From Bidens hawaiensis (taxonomy: Eukaryota > Streptophyta > Magnoliopsida > Asterales > Asteraceae), in NCBI GenBank assembly GCA_021521415.1, contig JAIQDT010002057.1:310001-374000 (forward strand): a stretch of 64,000 bases of DNA, read 5' to 3'. The translations under genes and the position numbers were made by a program. Position 1 is the stretch's first letter. Each line of letters starts with the position of its first letter. The notes below the pieces were generated by a model. The model was given only the letters and a program-made list of their open reading frames with translations. It had not been told where the DNA came from and did no database searches. Shown piece by piece: positions 1 through 10,735 of this stretch.

Positions 1-792
1 CCCGTCATCACATAAGTCCACAACAAAATAAAGGTTGGGGTCTTCTAATAATTTGTCTTGGAAATGTTTAATAAAGCCATAAAACTCCTTACCTTTGTAT
101 TGTTTCCGTTGTTCGTTCAAGATGTCGGCACATTGTTTTGACGTGACATCATTTTCACCTGGATTTTTCATGGTATTTACGACCTTCTTGATTTGACAAG
201 GTCTCAACCCGGATTGACCAAGTTCCAACATTAGAGATTTGCAAGCCATTGAGCAATGAAACTTTCCATGAGACCTGTGTTTCATTACTTTGGTTTGAGT
301 AACAGTTAGCTCATGGTTATGTGTATCATTAAATTCATCCACTAACCATTTACCATCATTACCAATTGAAATACGAAGATACACTTCACATCCTGTCCTT
401 AAATTCCTACGACGTTTCTTAGCATCTCCCCCAGAATTACCACGCTTCAAATCTTTAAAACCCTCTTTGTTGCATACATATTTCATTCGATAAGCCACAT
501 TTGTTGTCCTATTTTTAAAAGCTGAACGAATGCGTATTCCAAATCCATGTAAAAACGCATAGCTATTATAGAAAGCATATGCGTCATCAGGAGTATCGAA
601 AACCTGTCCGATTACTTCATTTGTTATTTCTTTTTCAACTCCAAAATCCAAATCCAAATCCAGGCACACATCTTCTGTTTTCTCTACTTCAACATCTGTG
701 CCGCTATTTATGACCAAATATCCATTTTCATCAATATGTTCAATCAAATTTGTTTCAAGATCTTCCTTTTCTGATTGAACTTCTAAACCCAT
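1..792 (-). CDS. FAR1/FHY3-related sequence protein, N-terminal part (runs off left edge)
   Basis: The frame runs from an ATG at 790-792 to base 1 without a stop: 264 codons, and the gene continues outside the window. FAR1/FHY3 proteins are nuclear transcription factors domesticated from MULE transposases; several act in phytochrome signalling. Residues 1-55 are acidic and serve as a spacer. Residues 65-165 form the FAR1 DNA-binding domain: C107, C135, and the pair H158-x-H160 in FNDTHNHEL are the expected WRKY-GCM1-type zinc ligands, and KKRRR (125-129) is a basic patch. The transposase-like and SWIM domains of full-length members would lie off the edge, so a DNA-binding-only short form cannot be excluded. 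The intact frame argues for a host FRS gene over a dead transposon, but an autonomous MULE could look the same here. Family assignment is firm; the member is not identified. Confidence 0.88.
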   Translation of the reverse strand, partial: MGLEVQSEKEDLETNLIEHIDENGYLVINSGTDVEVEKTEDVCLDLDLDFGVEKEITNEVIGQVFDTPDDAYAFYNSYAFLHGFGIRIRSAFKNRTTNVAYRMKYVCNKEGFKDLKRGNSGGDAKKRRRNLRTGCEVYLRISIGNDGKWLVDEFNDTHNHELTVTQTKVMKHRSHGKFHCSMACKSLMLELGQSGLRPCQIKKVVNTMKNPGENDVTSKQCADILNEQRKQYKGKEFYGFIKHFQDKLLEDPNLYFVVDLCDDG

Positions 793-1240
793 TGAAGTGT
801 GGACGTCCTGTATCAACAAAAGAGGAATATCAAAACATGAAATTCTGATCTTATTTATTGATTTATGAACCGATGATGATTAGGTTATCACTTTTTGATT
901 TGGTAAATGAAGAGAAATAAAAATATAACTATAATCAATCTTGGTCAATTGTTCAAGAGCTAAAATTGAAGAATTTAGGTTTAAACCTATCAATTAATCA
1001 AGAACATGATGAAATCATTCATGGAATGAACTAGGGTTGTTGTCGGGTTTGCAATGAAGCAACGATGAACAAACGTGGTTTTCTATTTTAGTTGTTAGGG
1101 TTTTAATTTTAATAAAAACAAAGTAGTTTTAATTTTAATGTTATTTTTGAAAGTAGACAATTATCTTGGGACATTCATATGTTCTAAAATTTCTGTTTCG
1201 CAAAAGCAGTTTATAAAAAAATAAAAAAAAAAAACTTCAG
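793..1240. other. Upstream region between FAR1-like gene and SP1-like fragment
   Basis: AT-rich sequence with no coding signal. It should hold the 5' leader and promoter of the minus-strand FAR1-like gene; a clear TATA box or leader intron could not be fixed by eye. Confidence 0.4.
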
Positions 1241-2046
1241 GTTTAAATGGTAGAGCAGAAAGTGGAGGTAATGGGACATGGAAGGATGGACAAATGCCGG
1301 TTATATGCCTCGAGCAGGAGTACAATTCTGTTTTTGTCCCGTAAGTTCTCCAATCTGCATCCTTTCAATCTTTATAAAGTTAAATCCCCAAAAACTTTGG
1401 GGCGTCAAACTAGTAATATTTAAAAGAAAATTATAGTTGAAAATGAGTACGAAACGGCACTAAAAATCATATATTTAGCTACTTTATAGTTCTTCTTTAA
1501 GAAAATTACTAAACTATTTGTGGTTGTTTTAAGAAAGTTGTTTATTTAACCACTAGTTAAGGTTTCCCACTAGGTGTTTGGAAAGTATTTAATAATTACA
1601 ATTTGATAATCAATCTTAATATACCAGTAGCAAATCGTGTTTGGCAACTTTCGATTATGTAAACAAAAACAAATAAAATAACCGAAATATGACATTTCTA
1701 TACGAAAAAGGTACAAAATGGGTGTAAAAATGTCTCGTATTAGGGTATAAGAAGGCCAGTTGATAAGTAGATAGTTTTGTTATAACCTTAGAAAATATAT
1801 TTGTTGCTCAAAACTATTGTTACAACTTTAAATTGTAATAATCAGATTTCTTGAATCTTTGGCATGCACTCATTAATCTTTTCTTGTTTAAATTGCTTGC
1901 TTAAATATTAACATGAAATGAACAAACTGACTATGATTTTCAGGTGTGGTCATATGTGCTGTTGTGTGGCATGTTCTTCACAATTGTCAAGCTGTCCACT
2001 ATGTCGCAGTCGAATTGGGCAGGTGGTCAAAACCTTTAGACATTGA
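1241..2046 (+). pseudogene. 3' fragment of an SP1/DAL1-like RING E3 ubiquitin ligase gene (two exons)
   Basis: Two exons, 1241-1340 and 1944-2046, are joined by an intron with GTAAGT donor and CAG acceptor. Together they encode the RING-HC C-terminus typical of SP1 (DAL1), the chloroplast outer-envelope ligase that remodels TOC import machinery: ICLEQEYNSVFVP, then CGHMCCC, CPLCRSRIGQVVKTFRH and a stop at 2044-2046. The upstream exons (membrane segments and the intermembrane-space domain) are absent; before 1241 lies AT-rich sequence and then a gene on the other strand. In addition the first zinc-binding cysteine is missing: the text reads QMPVICLEQ where the family has a Cys two residues before the IC cysteine, consistent with a small in-frame deletion. 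I read it as a non-functional gene fragment with undamaged splice sites, possibly carried here by a transposon. A tiny expressed chimera is possible but unlikely. Confidence 0.75.
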
Positions 2047-3231
2047 GAAATTGAATATTTGTCAACTATATTGACAGTAAATAAATGTGGGAGGTTCTTT
2101 GTCTATTTTACCATGGAACTCAAAAGGTATTTTTCATCTCCTTGATAACATTAGTTGTATATTAGAAGTTACATTTCATCTTTTTCGTCCATAGGTGTGT
2201 GTACATATATACATTTATATAGAGGGCCTTTCTATAAATAATAATCAGATAAGCACTTGTACATACTACTTTAACTTTGATACATAAGCTAGTTATATAA
2301 CTTTAGTTCCCGTGTAAATCGATAATATATAGAATGCATCATGCATGATTTTATAAAATGGGTAATTTCTTTAAAAGAAACACTTTTTTCTTTTAAGATT
2401 TTGAAATTTAAAGGCAGGTAGGTATTGCGTCAAATTTGGATATGTAATGCTATACTTTTCAATAACAATCTATATTTATTTTTTCAAACTACTAAAATAA
2501 GAACAATTGGTTTTCTAAACAAGGTTAATTGGATTGCCATAGTTTGCATAGGAGTGACTTTATATTAGTTTGTGATATCCTTTTGAAGTTGCATCGTTTT
2601 CAAAAGAATTATGGTCTCTCACAATCTAGGTTTATTTAAATAACATAGCAACTTTCATATTTTCATAAGTATCGATATCTTTCTACAAATTATTACGATA
2701 GAAGCATCTAATTCTAAGTAGAGAATTATGATAATCGTGTAAAACAATCGTATGAAATTCTTCGCTCGTATAATGAAAGAGTGTAAGAGAGTGAGGTACA
2801 CAGTTACATAACTTTCTTATGTATTATAGCTAAAAACAGAAGGTACATGTCTTTATATTATTCTTTAAGTTGTCTATTCATGATTTTAGATTGAAGGTTT
2901 AAGTTAAAATACAGTCTTTAAAAAATAGGAAGGGTATCGAAAGGACTTCGATTGAACTCAAATGAGCGACATTTGAACTGTCTAGTCGAACTTTATGATA
3001 TTAGATTTTAGGTTTTCGTTTTTTGATTTCTAGCTTGTAGATTTTAGTATTTTTGTTCAGATGATTGTGTCTTTATTTATCATTGTGTTTTTGTTTATTT
3101 TTGTCATTGCGTCTTTTTTCCTTGATATTGTGTTATATATTACTCCACATTGTGTTATATTTTGCTCGATATTGTGTTAAATTTTACGATCCATGGTGTC
3201 TTTATATACTTCCTAAATTTAGGAGACAGTG
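2047..3231. other. AT-rich intergenic region with attgtgt-type repeats at its right end
   Basis: No coding region is recognised. From about 3040 to 3215 a loose tandem of the motif attgtgt with T-rich spacers appears; the same motif recurs in inverted orientation at 6530-6720. Confidence 0.4.
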
Positions 3232-3245
3232 TAAAATAATTTAAC

Positions 3246-3640
3246 ACGCCCTGCTTGCGGTGCGCACATATAATGTATATATGTGTGAACCCTTGGGTGG
3301 GTAAAAGTAAAATTGCACTAATTTTGACGTTATTTTACTAATCACGTGAAAATAACGTTAAAAGTGGCGGAAGGTTAATCAGGCATCATGTGGTGGCGTT
3401 GATAGCCGAAAGACAAGGGCACATGCACCAATCAGCCAGTGTCCCGATGATTGAGTTTTATATGTCTTATGTCCAAGGCTTGATTCAAAACTACTATCGA
3501 GCCGGGGGTCTCACCGGAAGCAGCCTCTCTATCCCTATGGGATAGAGGTAAGGCTGTCTACATCTTACCCTCCTCAGACCCTACCATAGCATTGCTATTG
3601 GTGGGATATACTGAGTACGATGATGATGATGATGATGATG
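3246..3640 (+). mobile_element. SINE-like retroposon with (GAT)n tail, copy 1
   Basis: A non-coding insertion flanked by a perfect 14-bp target duplication taaaataatttaac (3232-3245 and 3641-3654). It ends in a (GAT)n tail, as retroposons with simple-repeat tails do. The 3' part (3490-3620) contains gccgggggtctcaccgg, a gcctctct...gggatagaggtaag stretch and gtgggatatactgagtac, which resembles the 3' domain of Au/TS-type plant SINEs. The 5' part shows no tRNA promoter boxes that I can defend. A second copy lies at 46562-46989 with about 95% identity by eye; this copy lacks the first 24 bases of that one, so it is 5'-truncated. Confidence 0.8.
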
Positions 3641-3654
3641 TAAAATAATTTAAC

Positions 3655-3873
3655 CTCTAGATTGAACTACCGTATATACAGCTTTTGGGTTAAGTAGGAA
3701 CATATCACAGGAGATTAGTATAGACTATATGCCATGCTTGATTTGATGACTATTATTACAATTATTTTAAAATAAGTTCAAAATAAGTTTGGGAGTGCAG
3801 ATAAAATTGAAGAAAGAGCGGGGGAGAGAACCAAATCATTCTTCTTTTTTTTCTTTTTAATATTTTTTTTATT
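3655..3873. other. Short spacer between retroposon and fold-back element
   Basis: AT-rich; no gene seen. It ends in T-rich sequence that may include the target duplication of the following element. Confidence 0.3.
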
Positions 3874-4079
3874 TGAATATTGGATTTTAATGATCTAAAT
3901 TTTGTTCTATTGGCTGACGTTAAACCAAACTTTAAATATATTCAACAACCTATTGGTTGCCAACAAGTTTTTCACTAACATGGTTAGATTCCGTTAGTTT
4001 TTGATGACGTGTACGGCTATGCGGGGTAAATAGTGACGTGGACTGCATGTGTTGTAAAAAATATTTTTAAACTAAAATT

Positions 4080-4390
4080 AAAATTTTCTAACCAAAATAA
4101 ACGAACCAAACAACTTTTTTTTTTAACAAAAATAAACGAACCGAACCATTTTTTTTCTCTCTCATAAAAAACTAAGCGAATCGAATCAAATTTTTTAACA
4201 AAAATAAACAAACGGAACCACTGTTTTAACAAAATTAAACAAACCAAACCACTTTTTTTTTAACAAAAATGAACGACTCGAACCACTTTTTTTAACAAAG
4301 AACCGAACCACTTTTTTAAACAAAAATCAACGAACCAAATCACTTTTTTTAAACAAAAAAAAACGAACCGAACTACTTTTCTTACAAAAA
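4080..4390. repeat. Tandem ~30-bp repeats in left arm of fold-back element
   Basis: About ten imperfect units of the pattern aaaataaacgaaccgaacca followed by a T-run. The complementary array is at 5690-6130. Confidence 0.75.
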
Positions 4391-5332
4391 TAAACTAAGG
4401 TCGACAGAGTTAGGGTCAGAACGTGTTTGGGTCGGAAGTGGTTCATCTTAGAACGTTGGTCGTGGTGGTGATGGTTAGGTTTCGTTTATTTTTGTTAAAA
4501 AAAATGATTCGGTTCATTTATTTTTGTCAAAAAAAAGTGGTTCAGTTAGTTTATTTTTGATAAAAAAAAATAAGGGGAAAGTGAATACGGTGCTGTCACA
4601 CGCTTAAGCTTAGACGGACAACTCCTCGAAACTACGTCGTTTTGATTAAAAAAAACATCTAAAAATAGATCATTTTATTTTGGTATGTCACCATTAATTC
4701 AATGAGTTCATTTCATCTTTCTCCAAATCCATTTGTAGCCAACTGTTGAATATTAATGGCAAAATAAAAATGATTTTTACGAATTTAATCAGAGCTTCTA
4801 TGTTTTGACTTTTTCTTGCTTTCTTTTGATCCAGCGCTTATGTTATTATTAATCCCTTTTTGATTAAGAACCCTAACAGTGAAAACTAGAAATACTTTTT
4901 TAATTTTAGTTTGTTAAGAAGTTTTTGAAACCCTTCTAAGAACATACAACATAATTTTATTCAAATGCATGTTTTTCAAACCTAAAAATCAATCAAACAT
5001 AAATGAATTAAAAACAATATAAGTGAAAGAAGAGGAGATTGATGCATATGTAAGTGAAGGGATGATAAAAGATCATAGCTGAAAGAAGAAGAAATTTCTA
5101 GAACCTGCTGTATATCACAAGTTTTTCAACAACAAAAACCAAATAATTATTTTCTATTTATTTTTAATGAATTAGTTTCAGATTTAGGTAGTTAAAATTG
5201 AAATAACAAACAAAAGTTGCATGCAAATGGATTTGAAGAAAGATAAAATGAACTCATTGAATTAATGGTGACATACCAAAATAAAATGATCTATTTTTAG
5301 ATGTTTTTTAATCAAAATGACGTAGTTTTGAG

Positions 5333-5620
5333 TATGACTGTTCAAAAAACTCGAGGGCTAAGCTTGGGCTCATGGCTCGCTCGAGAAAAGCTCGAATAAA
5401 ACTCTCTATAAAAATTTGATTTGTAACATCCTGAGGTGATTTGGATCATTTTTGTAACCGAGCCAAAATCGACCTTAGCTCGGCTCGGCTCGTTGGCTCG
5501 ATCTTAAGCTCGTTTAACTTCAAAATCTAGCTAGAGCCTAACTAAGTTGCCCCGTTTAATTTCGAGCCCGAGCTCGAAACCACCTTGGCTCGACTCGGGC
5601 TCGGCTCGTGAACAGCCCTA
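5333..5620. mobile_element. hAT-type MITE nested in the fold-back element
   Basis: A 288-bp insertion flanked by the 8-bp target duplication gttttgag (5325-5332, 5621-5628), the size made by hAT transposases. The right end read inward begins tagggctgttcacgag and the left end tatgactgttca, giving imperfect terminal inverted repeats. The interior is rich in gctcgagctcgg-type motifs and has no frame. The surrounding arm sequence is continuous once this insert is left out. Confidence 0.82.
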
Positions 5621-5689
5621 GTTTTGAGGAGTTTTCCTTCTAAGCTTAGGCGTCTGACAGCACCGTACTTTCCCCATAAAATAATTAGG

Positions 5690-6130
5690 TTCGTTTAGTT
5701 TTGTTAAAAATAGTGGTTCGGTTCGTATATTTTTGTTAAAAAATAGTTCGGTTCGTTTACCTTTGTTAAGAAAAGTGGTCTGGTTAGTCTATTTTTGTAA
5801 AAATATGTGGTTCGGCTCGTTTATTTTTGTTAAAAAGTGGTTCAATTCGTTTATTTTTGTTAAGAAAAAAGTGGTTGGCTTAGTTGATTTTCTTAAAAAA
5901 AAAAGTGGTTCAATACTTCAATTCATTCATTTTTGTTAAAAAAAAAGTAATTTGGTTTGTTTATTTTTGTTAAAAAAAAAGTGGTCCGGTTCATTCATTT
6001 TTGTTCGAAAAGTAGTTCGGCTCATTTATTTTTGTTAACAAAAGTGGTTCTGCTAATTTATTTGGTTAGAAAAATAGTCCGGTTCACTTATTTATTTATT
6101 TATTTTAATAAAGTGGTTCAGTTTGTTTAT
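5690..6130. repeat. Tandem ~30-bp repeats in right arm of fold-back element
   Basis: The inverted counterpart of 4080-4390: units of the type gtggttcggttcgtttattt followed by ttgttaaaaa. Confidence 0.75.
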
Positions 6131-6337
6131 TTTGGTTAGAAATTTTTAATTTTAATTTAAAAACAAATTTTGACCACATAAGCAGTCTACACCACTATTT
6201 TTGCCACGTCATTAAAAACTAACGAAATATAATCCTGTTAGTAAAAAGCTTGTTAGCGACCAACAGATTGTACATTTTTAAAGTTTAGCTTAGCGTCGGG
6301 CAATGAGACAAAATTTGGCTTATTAAATCCAATATCC

Positions 6338-7009
6338 TTTTTTTTTATTGTACCCTTTCTATTGAACATAATAGTGCATCTGACATGAGTGAAAAGTTAA
6401 AATAAAAAAGAAGACAAAAATGAGAAGTATGAAAATAATTTGTCTAAAAAAACCACTTAAAAGAAAATTCAAAAAATAATAATAAAAATATTACAGCACA
6501 AAATAAAAAAAAAAAAAACCTAACCGTTCCAAAAAAAGACGAAAAGACACAATGAAGAGAAAAAAACATAATGACAAAATCAAACAAAAAACACAATGAT
6601 AAATAAAAAAAGACACAATATATCGTAAAATATAGCACAATGCTGAGTAATATAACACAATATTAAGATAAAATGACACAATTAGTGACAAAAATAAACA
6701 AAAAACACAATGAGTTTTTTCCTCAATATTGCTTTTTTTTTCTTTTTTTGCGAAGTAGGAAGACGGTGAAAATATTTTTATACTTTTACTTTTTTTATTA
6801 AATTTTGATTTATTATTTTTCGAAAAGGTTGGTGTTTTTTCTATTAATTCTTCTCATTCTTCTCCCCATTTTTAAAATAATCTTACCCCTAAGGTTGATC
6901 ACATGCTAATGTTGTAGTCTTCGTGGTTCTCAAGATAATATTGTATGTGAAATTTTTTTTTTAAAACTAAAAAATCTAAAAACAATAATTGTCGTATTAA
7001 TTGTTTATT
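6338..7009. other. AT-rich stretch with acacaat-type repeats
   Basis: 6400-6720 has many copies of acacaat with A-rich spacers, the inverse of the attgtgt stretch at 3040-3215. No gene is seen; small frames here are low-complexity. Confidence 0.4.
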
Positions 7010-7130
7010 GGATTACATCGAAACAGAAGACAAGCGGGCAACAAGCTACGCCGCTACCTCTTTTTGAATCGCAAAACCCAATCTTTTAAAAACTATATTT
7101 GCTGATGTTTGAGTCATAACACTACTATGT
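7010..7130 (-). repeat. Retroposon-tail-like segment shared with 60785-60905
   Basis: On the minus strand this segment reads ttgcgattcaaaaagaggta, then a gcggcgtagcttgttgcccgc stretch in pieces, close to the segment at 60785-60905. The element type is not identified. The second copy is followed by long poly(A) on the minus strand, which suggests a retroposed transcript end. Confidence 0.5.
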
Positions 7131-7316
7131 GAAATGAATCTAAAAAAGTCGGTAGGTATTTCTATACATAGATCTATAGATTCTCTATGTTTGCTTTTGG
7201 AGGTTGGAAAGGTTTTCTAGAATCCAATTCTACACACTAGATAAACTGGTCACCAAAAGTTTACCTCTTGGGATTTCCGTATGCATTCTTACCATTTTAA
7301 TTGCTATACATATTGA

Positions 7317-7900
7317 CTTTTTTTTAACGGCCAACAAAAGCAAGCATTAAAAACGTAAAAATATAATTGGCCACCGTAGCCAACAGCTAACCCGACCACC
7401 GAACAGAAAAAGACACCAAACACACACTACATAGGACCACTATAATACAAATCTACCCCAATCTACCCACAAGATCGACATGCCACCCGACCTGTTTTTA
7501 ACCCAAAAATAGCTACGAGTTTTAACATTTTCCACAACACTTTCGATAGACACCATCGACCCATTATGCACCATATCATTTTTAGCCTTCCATAAGCACC
7601 ACAACGTGACAAGACAAACCGCATGGAACGACTTCACATTTTCCTTCAGGAACTTAGTATATTTATATAACTCGATGTCGCGGACACAAAACACAAACAA
7701 CTGCAGAACTTTACACCAAGTAGATATGGTTTGCCAAACCGATTGAGCTTACCTGCACGAATCGAAAATATGTTCAGTCATCTCCTCCATTAAGCCACAC
7801 GCCAAATGTTAGCCGCCGGATGTTTTGGTAAACACGCAAGAATTTTTTATAACTAATCACATACCCAAATACCCGCCCGAAAGTTTCGGGTGTGCCTGTC
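7317..7900 (-). pseudogene. LINE (non-LTR retrotransposon) 3' end: zf-RVT domain remnant
   Basis: Minus-strand translation gives AQSVWQTISTWCKV, then an open stretch to 7440 containing LVTLWCLWKAKNDMVHNG and FWVKNRSGGMSILWVDW. This is the C-terminal end of plant LINE ORF2, the zf-RVT region and the WCLWKARND-type motif after the reverse transcriptase. Upstream (7700-7890) the frame is broken by stops and only EEMTEHIFDSC of the zinc-binding part can be followed. After the stop comes a short 3' UTR ending at an A-run (t-run at 7317-7324 on plus), as expected for a LINE. The reverse transcriptase and endonuclease domains are missing, so it is a 5'-truncated dead copy. Confidence 0.72.
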
Positions 7901-8407
7901 TTGTTACATTATCAACACTTCAAATGGCTTTTATAGCCATCTTGAATATAAGTGGACAAGATGAATTGTAGGTGCTAATTAAGCAAATAGACTATGGACT
8001 TTGACTGATATATGGATTCTCTGTCGTAAGAGATATCAGTAATAGGGTTCGTTTGTTTACATCAGTCATAAGTTGTCCTCCGATAAAACGTACAAGCAGA
8101 CCAACCTTGGCAAATGAACGATCGGCTTTCGCGACAAACCAAAAGAACACAACCGAGACAAGTTCATATTCATCTATTTAACATTAACTAAATAAACAAA
8201 CATATATCTTTGTTCATGCCCATTCGTTAAGAAATGAAAGTTTTTGTTGTGTTCGTTCATTAATATTATAAATGAATGGTTCACGAACACAAACAGACAT
8301 AAACGAAAGAGCTTAAATGAAGACTTGCGATTCAGTTGATTCTAAGTGTTATTTATTATACAGGCAGCAATGACTTGTGAGTTTTGATTGAAACTTGCTG
8401 CTGTCTA
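7901..8407. other. Non-coding spacer
   Basis: Between about 8040 and 8330 there are scattered copies of cgttcgttca / tgaacgaacac-like words in both orientations, suggesting a decayed inverted-repeat element. No gene. Confidence 0.3.
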
Positions 8408-9000
8408 GGTGTTGTTTGTTTTTCTGAAAAAAGGTCTGAGCAAGCTTTTTTGTCTACGCCTACCATGTGTAGACTGTTTGTTTTCTTGAAGACGCTTCAT
8501 TAAAAAACGTCTGCACAAGCTCTTCTTGGTGCAGATTGGGCACATCCTCTTCTGAGATCTTCTAAGGTCTACAGAGAGTTAAAACACCATACCCTACCAA
8601 CACCCACTGTCCACCACCACTACCACCACCCACCGTTCACCACCACCACCACCACCCACCGTCCACCACCCACCACCACCATCTACCACCCACCCCACCA
8701 TTCGCCACCACCACCATCCACCGCCAGCGTCCACTACCACCAATGTCCACCATCACCACTGCCTTCTACCACCACCACCCACCACTACCACTACCATTAT
8801 CACCATCCAACACCACCACCATCAACTACCACAGTTTGTACATCACTACCAGTTTGTTTTTGCAATCTACAGACGTTAAAAAACAAACAATCTTCTTCTT
8901 GCAGACTGAAGAGGTTTGGCTCACATCTTCTTCTACAAACGTCTGCAGATGTGGTCCGCAGACTATAAACATTTTACCTCTGAAAAAACAAACAACACTT
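8408..9000. mobile_element. MITE-like element with imperfect terminal inverted repeats and CCACCA-rich centre
   Basis: The left end ggtgttgtttgtttttctg is answered by the right end whose complement reads aagtgttgtttgttttttc. Subterminal words such as gtctgca and cttcttc also recur in inverted order. The centre (8590-8830) is a C-rich, G-poor run of ccacca/ccaccg words. An open frame across it encodes low-complexity Pro/His/Thr and is not a gene. No clean target duplication was found. Confidence 0.55.
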
Positions 9001-10483
9001 TAATTCAATTGGCAATGCTTCTGAGGTATTACAAAAACTCGTGAACTAGGCTAGAATCCCGTTAGGTTCAATTCATTGAATATTAAAACCGACATGTTCA
9101 AAAAAGAAAAAAAAATATTGAAACTGATGGGCTTAAAGAATGTGTAAACGACTCTAAACAAATGAACTTAAACAAATATAAAAGAATGTATGTGGAAAAA
9201 CCTAACCAAATATTCACGAATCAAAATGAACGATGTAACACCCCGGCTTAAGCGGAAACGCCCGAGTGTGACGTACAGATTGCTCAAACACACGTGGCAC
9301 TATTAAGTGACCATAATAACATTAATTCATTTAATAAACCAAGTAACACAAGTTCGAAAGTAACAATACAAGTTCAAACCAAAACATAACCATAACAATA
9401 GTTCTTTTATTGAAATACCCTAAGTAATCTAAGTGTCTTCAATACTTCAACCTCTAATCACGGTACCTGTAACATATGTATAAAATATGGTCAGCTATAA
9501 ATATAGCTGGTGAGTTTCCACAGTTTAAATACGTACATAAAAACCATACAATTCATAGACATGTGATAAACGAGCAAGTAAATCCTTTCGAGTTGGTACA
9601 ACCAACGTACTTGGATAATCGCGCAAGTAAGGTCCTTTCCAATTGGTAACAACCAACGTACTTGGATAATGAGACCCTTTTCCACTCGATACAAATGGAC
9701 CAGAGTGCAAAGGGGGGTGTATGATCATACTTAATGAGGCTTCCCAATCGTGCAAGTAATATTCGTGCAAGTAATACAAGTAACACACAAGTCCATGTAC
9801 GAATTGTAGTTTTGTACTAGAAGAAATAATACTTGAATCTTTATAAGGATACATATGCTACCCCAAAACATTAAAAAGGGGTGGTGAAAAACTCACCTTA
9901 GTAGTTGTAGTGAAAAAGGAATAAGAATAACTTGAAGGTGTCAAAGGAAACCGAAGCGGTCAATCCGTACGAACTATAAATAAGAATAAACACGACTTTT
10001 AACGGCTATTCTAACGGGATTCTAAAGTTGATTAATTGCACGAATAATTTTTAGAATTTAGTTATTATTTTATAATTTTATTACGAATCTTATGGCTCTT
10101 AGATTATTATATTATTATTTATGTTTTAACGACGACTTGGTTATTAATACAATTTAAGCACTTTAATGGCGAGAAAACAAAGTTTATATGTTCGAAAAGC
10201 TTGAACTATTGTTTACAAGTCGAAAATATAATTGTTGCTTTAACAAAACGATTTTTAGAGAATTAAAGTTTACTTTGCGATTATTAAATGATTTTTAATA
10301 GCGGCTTATGAAAACGAGAAACTTGGTTTTTAAGGGTGAGATGGTGAGTTATATTTTATAGTTAATTTACGTCATTTTTATTTAATTTAAAAAGACTTTT
10401 ATGATTTATTTATGATTTTTAATTGATTAAGAATTAATTAATATTAATAAACTGAATTTAATTAATACAAAAAAAACATGACT

Positions 10484-10557
10484 GACCTGGGTTTCGAACC
10501 CGGGTCTTGGAGTTATAATCCTTGTTTTCAACCAGCTGCTCTAGACTGCATATTCGT
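10484..10557 (-). other. tRNA-like module 1 inside solo LTR
   Basis: On the minus strand: ctagagcagctggttgaaa (A-box and D-arm like), ggattataactcc (3-bp stem with 7-nt loop at the anticodon position), and cccgggttcgaaaccc (T-arm with TTCGAAA loop, B-box like). The acceptor stem is not convincing, so a working tRNA is not claimed. Confidence 0.55.
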
Positions 10558-10661
10558 TTATGGTTTAGTTCTTAATATATAAATATAATGACTGTTTCAA
10601 ATTAATTTTATTAATAATAATATTAACAGGGCCAGTTTATTAAACCAAAAAAAATGAGCGT

Positions 10662-10735
10662 GACCCGGGTTTCGAACCCAGGTCTCATGGTTGCGAGGAA
10701 TTGAGTTTAACCAGTTGAACTAGAAGGATATTCGT
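10662..10735 (-). other. tRNA-like module 2 inside solo LTR
   Basis: A diverged second copy about 180 bp from the first, in the same orientation: tagttcaactggttaaa then ctgggttcgaaacccgg. Both modules are followed by a similar attcg...ttta tail, so the unit was probably duplicated in tandem within the LTR. Confidence 0.55.

Larger units (their letters stand above)
3874..6337. mobile_element. Fold-back (long-TIR) element with internally repetitive arms, MULE-like
   Basis: The left arm (about 3874-4765) and right arm (about 5215-6337) are reverse complements: gaatattggatttta at the left meets taaatccaatatcc at the right, and the match continues through the innermost part (4650-4735 against 5235-5320). 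Each arm carries a run of roughly 30-bp repeats built on aaaataaacgaaccgaacca (4080-4390 left; the complement at 5690-6130 right). Between the arms is a unique 450-bp spacer without a coding frame. A possible 11-bp target duplication ttttttttatt flanks it but is low-complexity. Long inverted arms of about 1 kb fit non-autonomous Mutator-like/fold-back elements. A hAT MITE has jumped into the right arm (5333-5620). Reading frames inside the arms are by-products of the repeats. Confidence 0.75.

Noticed and set aside
6444..6691. Two Phe/Leu-rich minus-strand frames
   Set aside because: Products of A-rich acacaat repeats; low-complexity, not membrane proteins.
8743..9003. Open frame of 86 codons on plus
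   Set aside because: Pro/His/Thr low complexity from the CCACCA tract of a MITE-like element; no conservation or start context.
10484..10735. Functional tRNA genes
   Set aside because: No convincing acceptor stem pairing; the modules lie inside an LTR and appear to be a duplicated LTR component.
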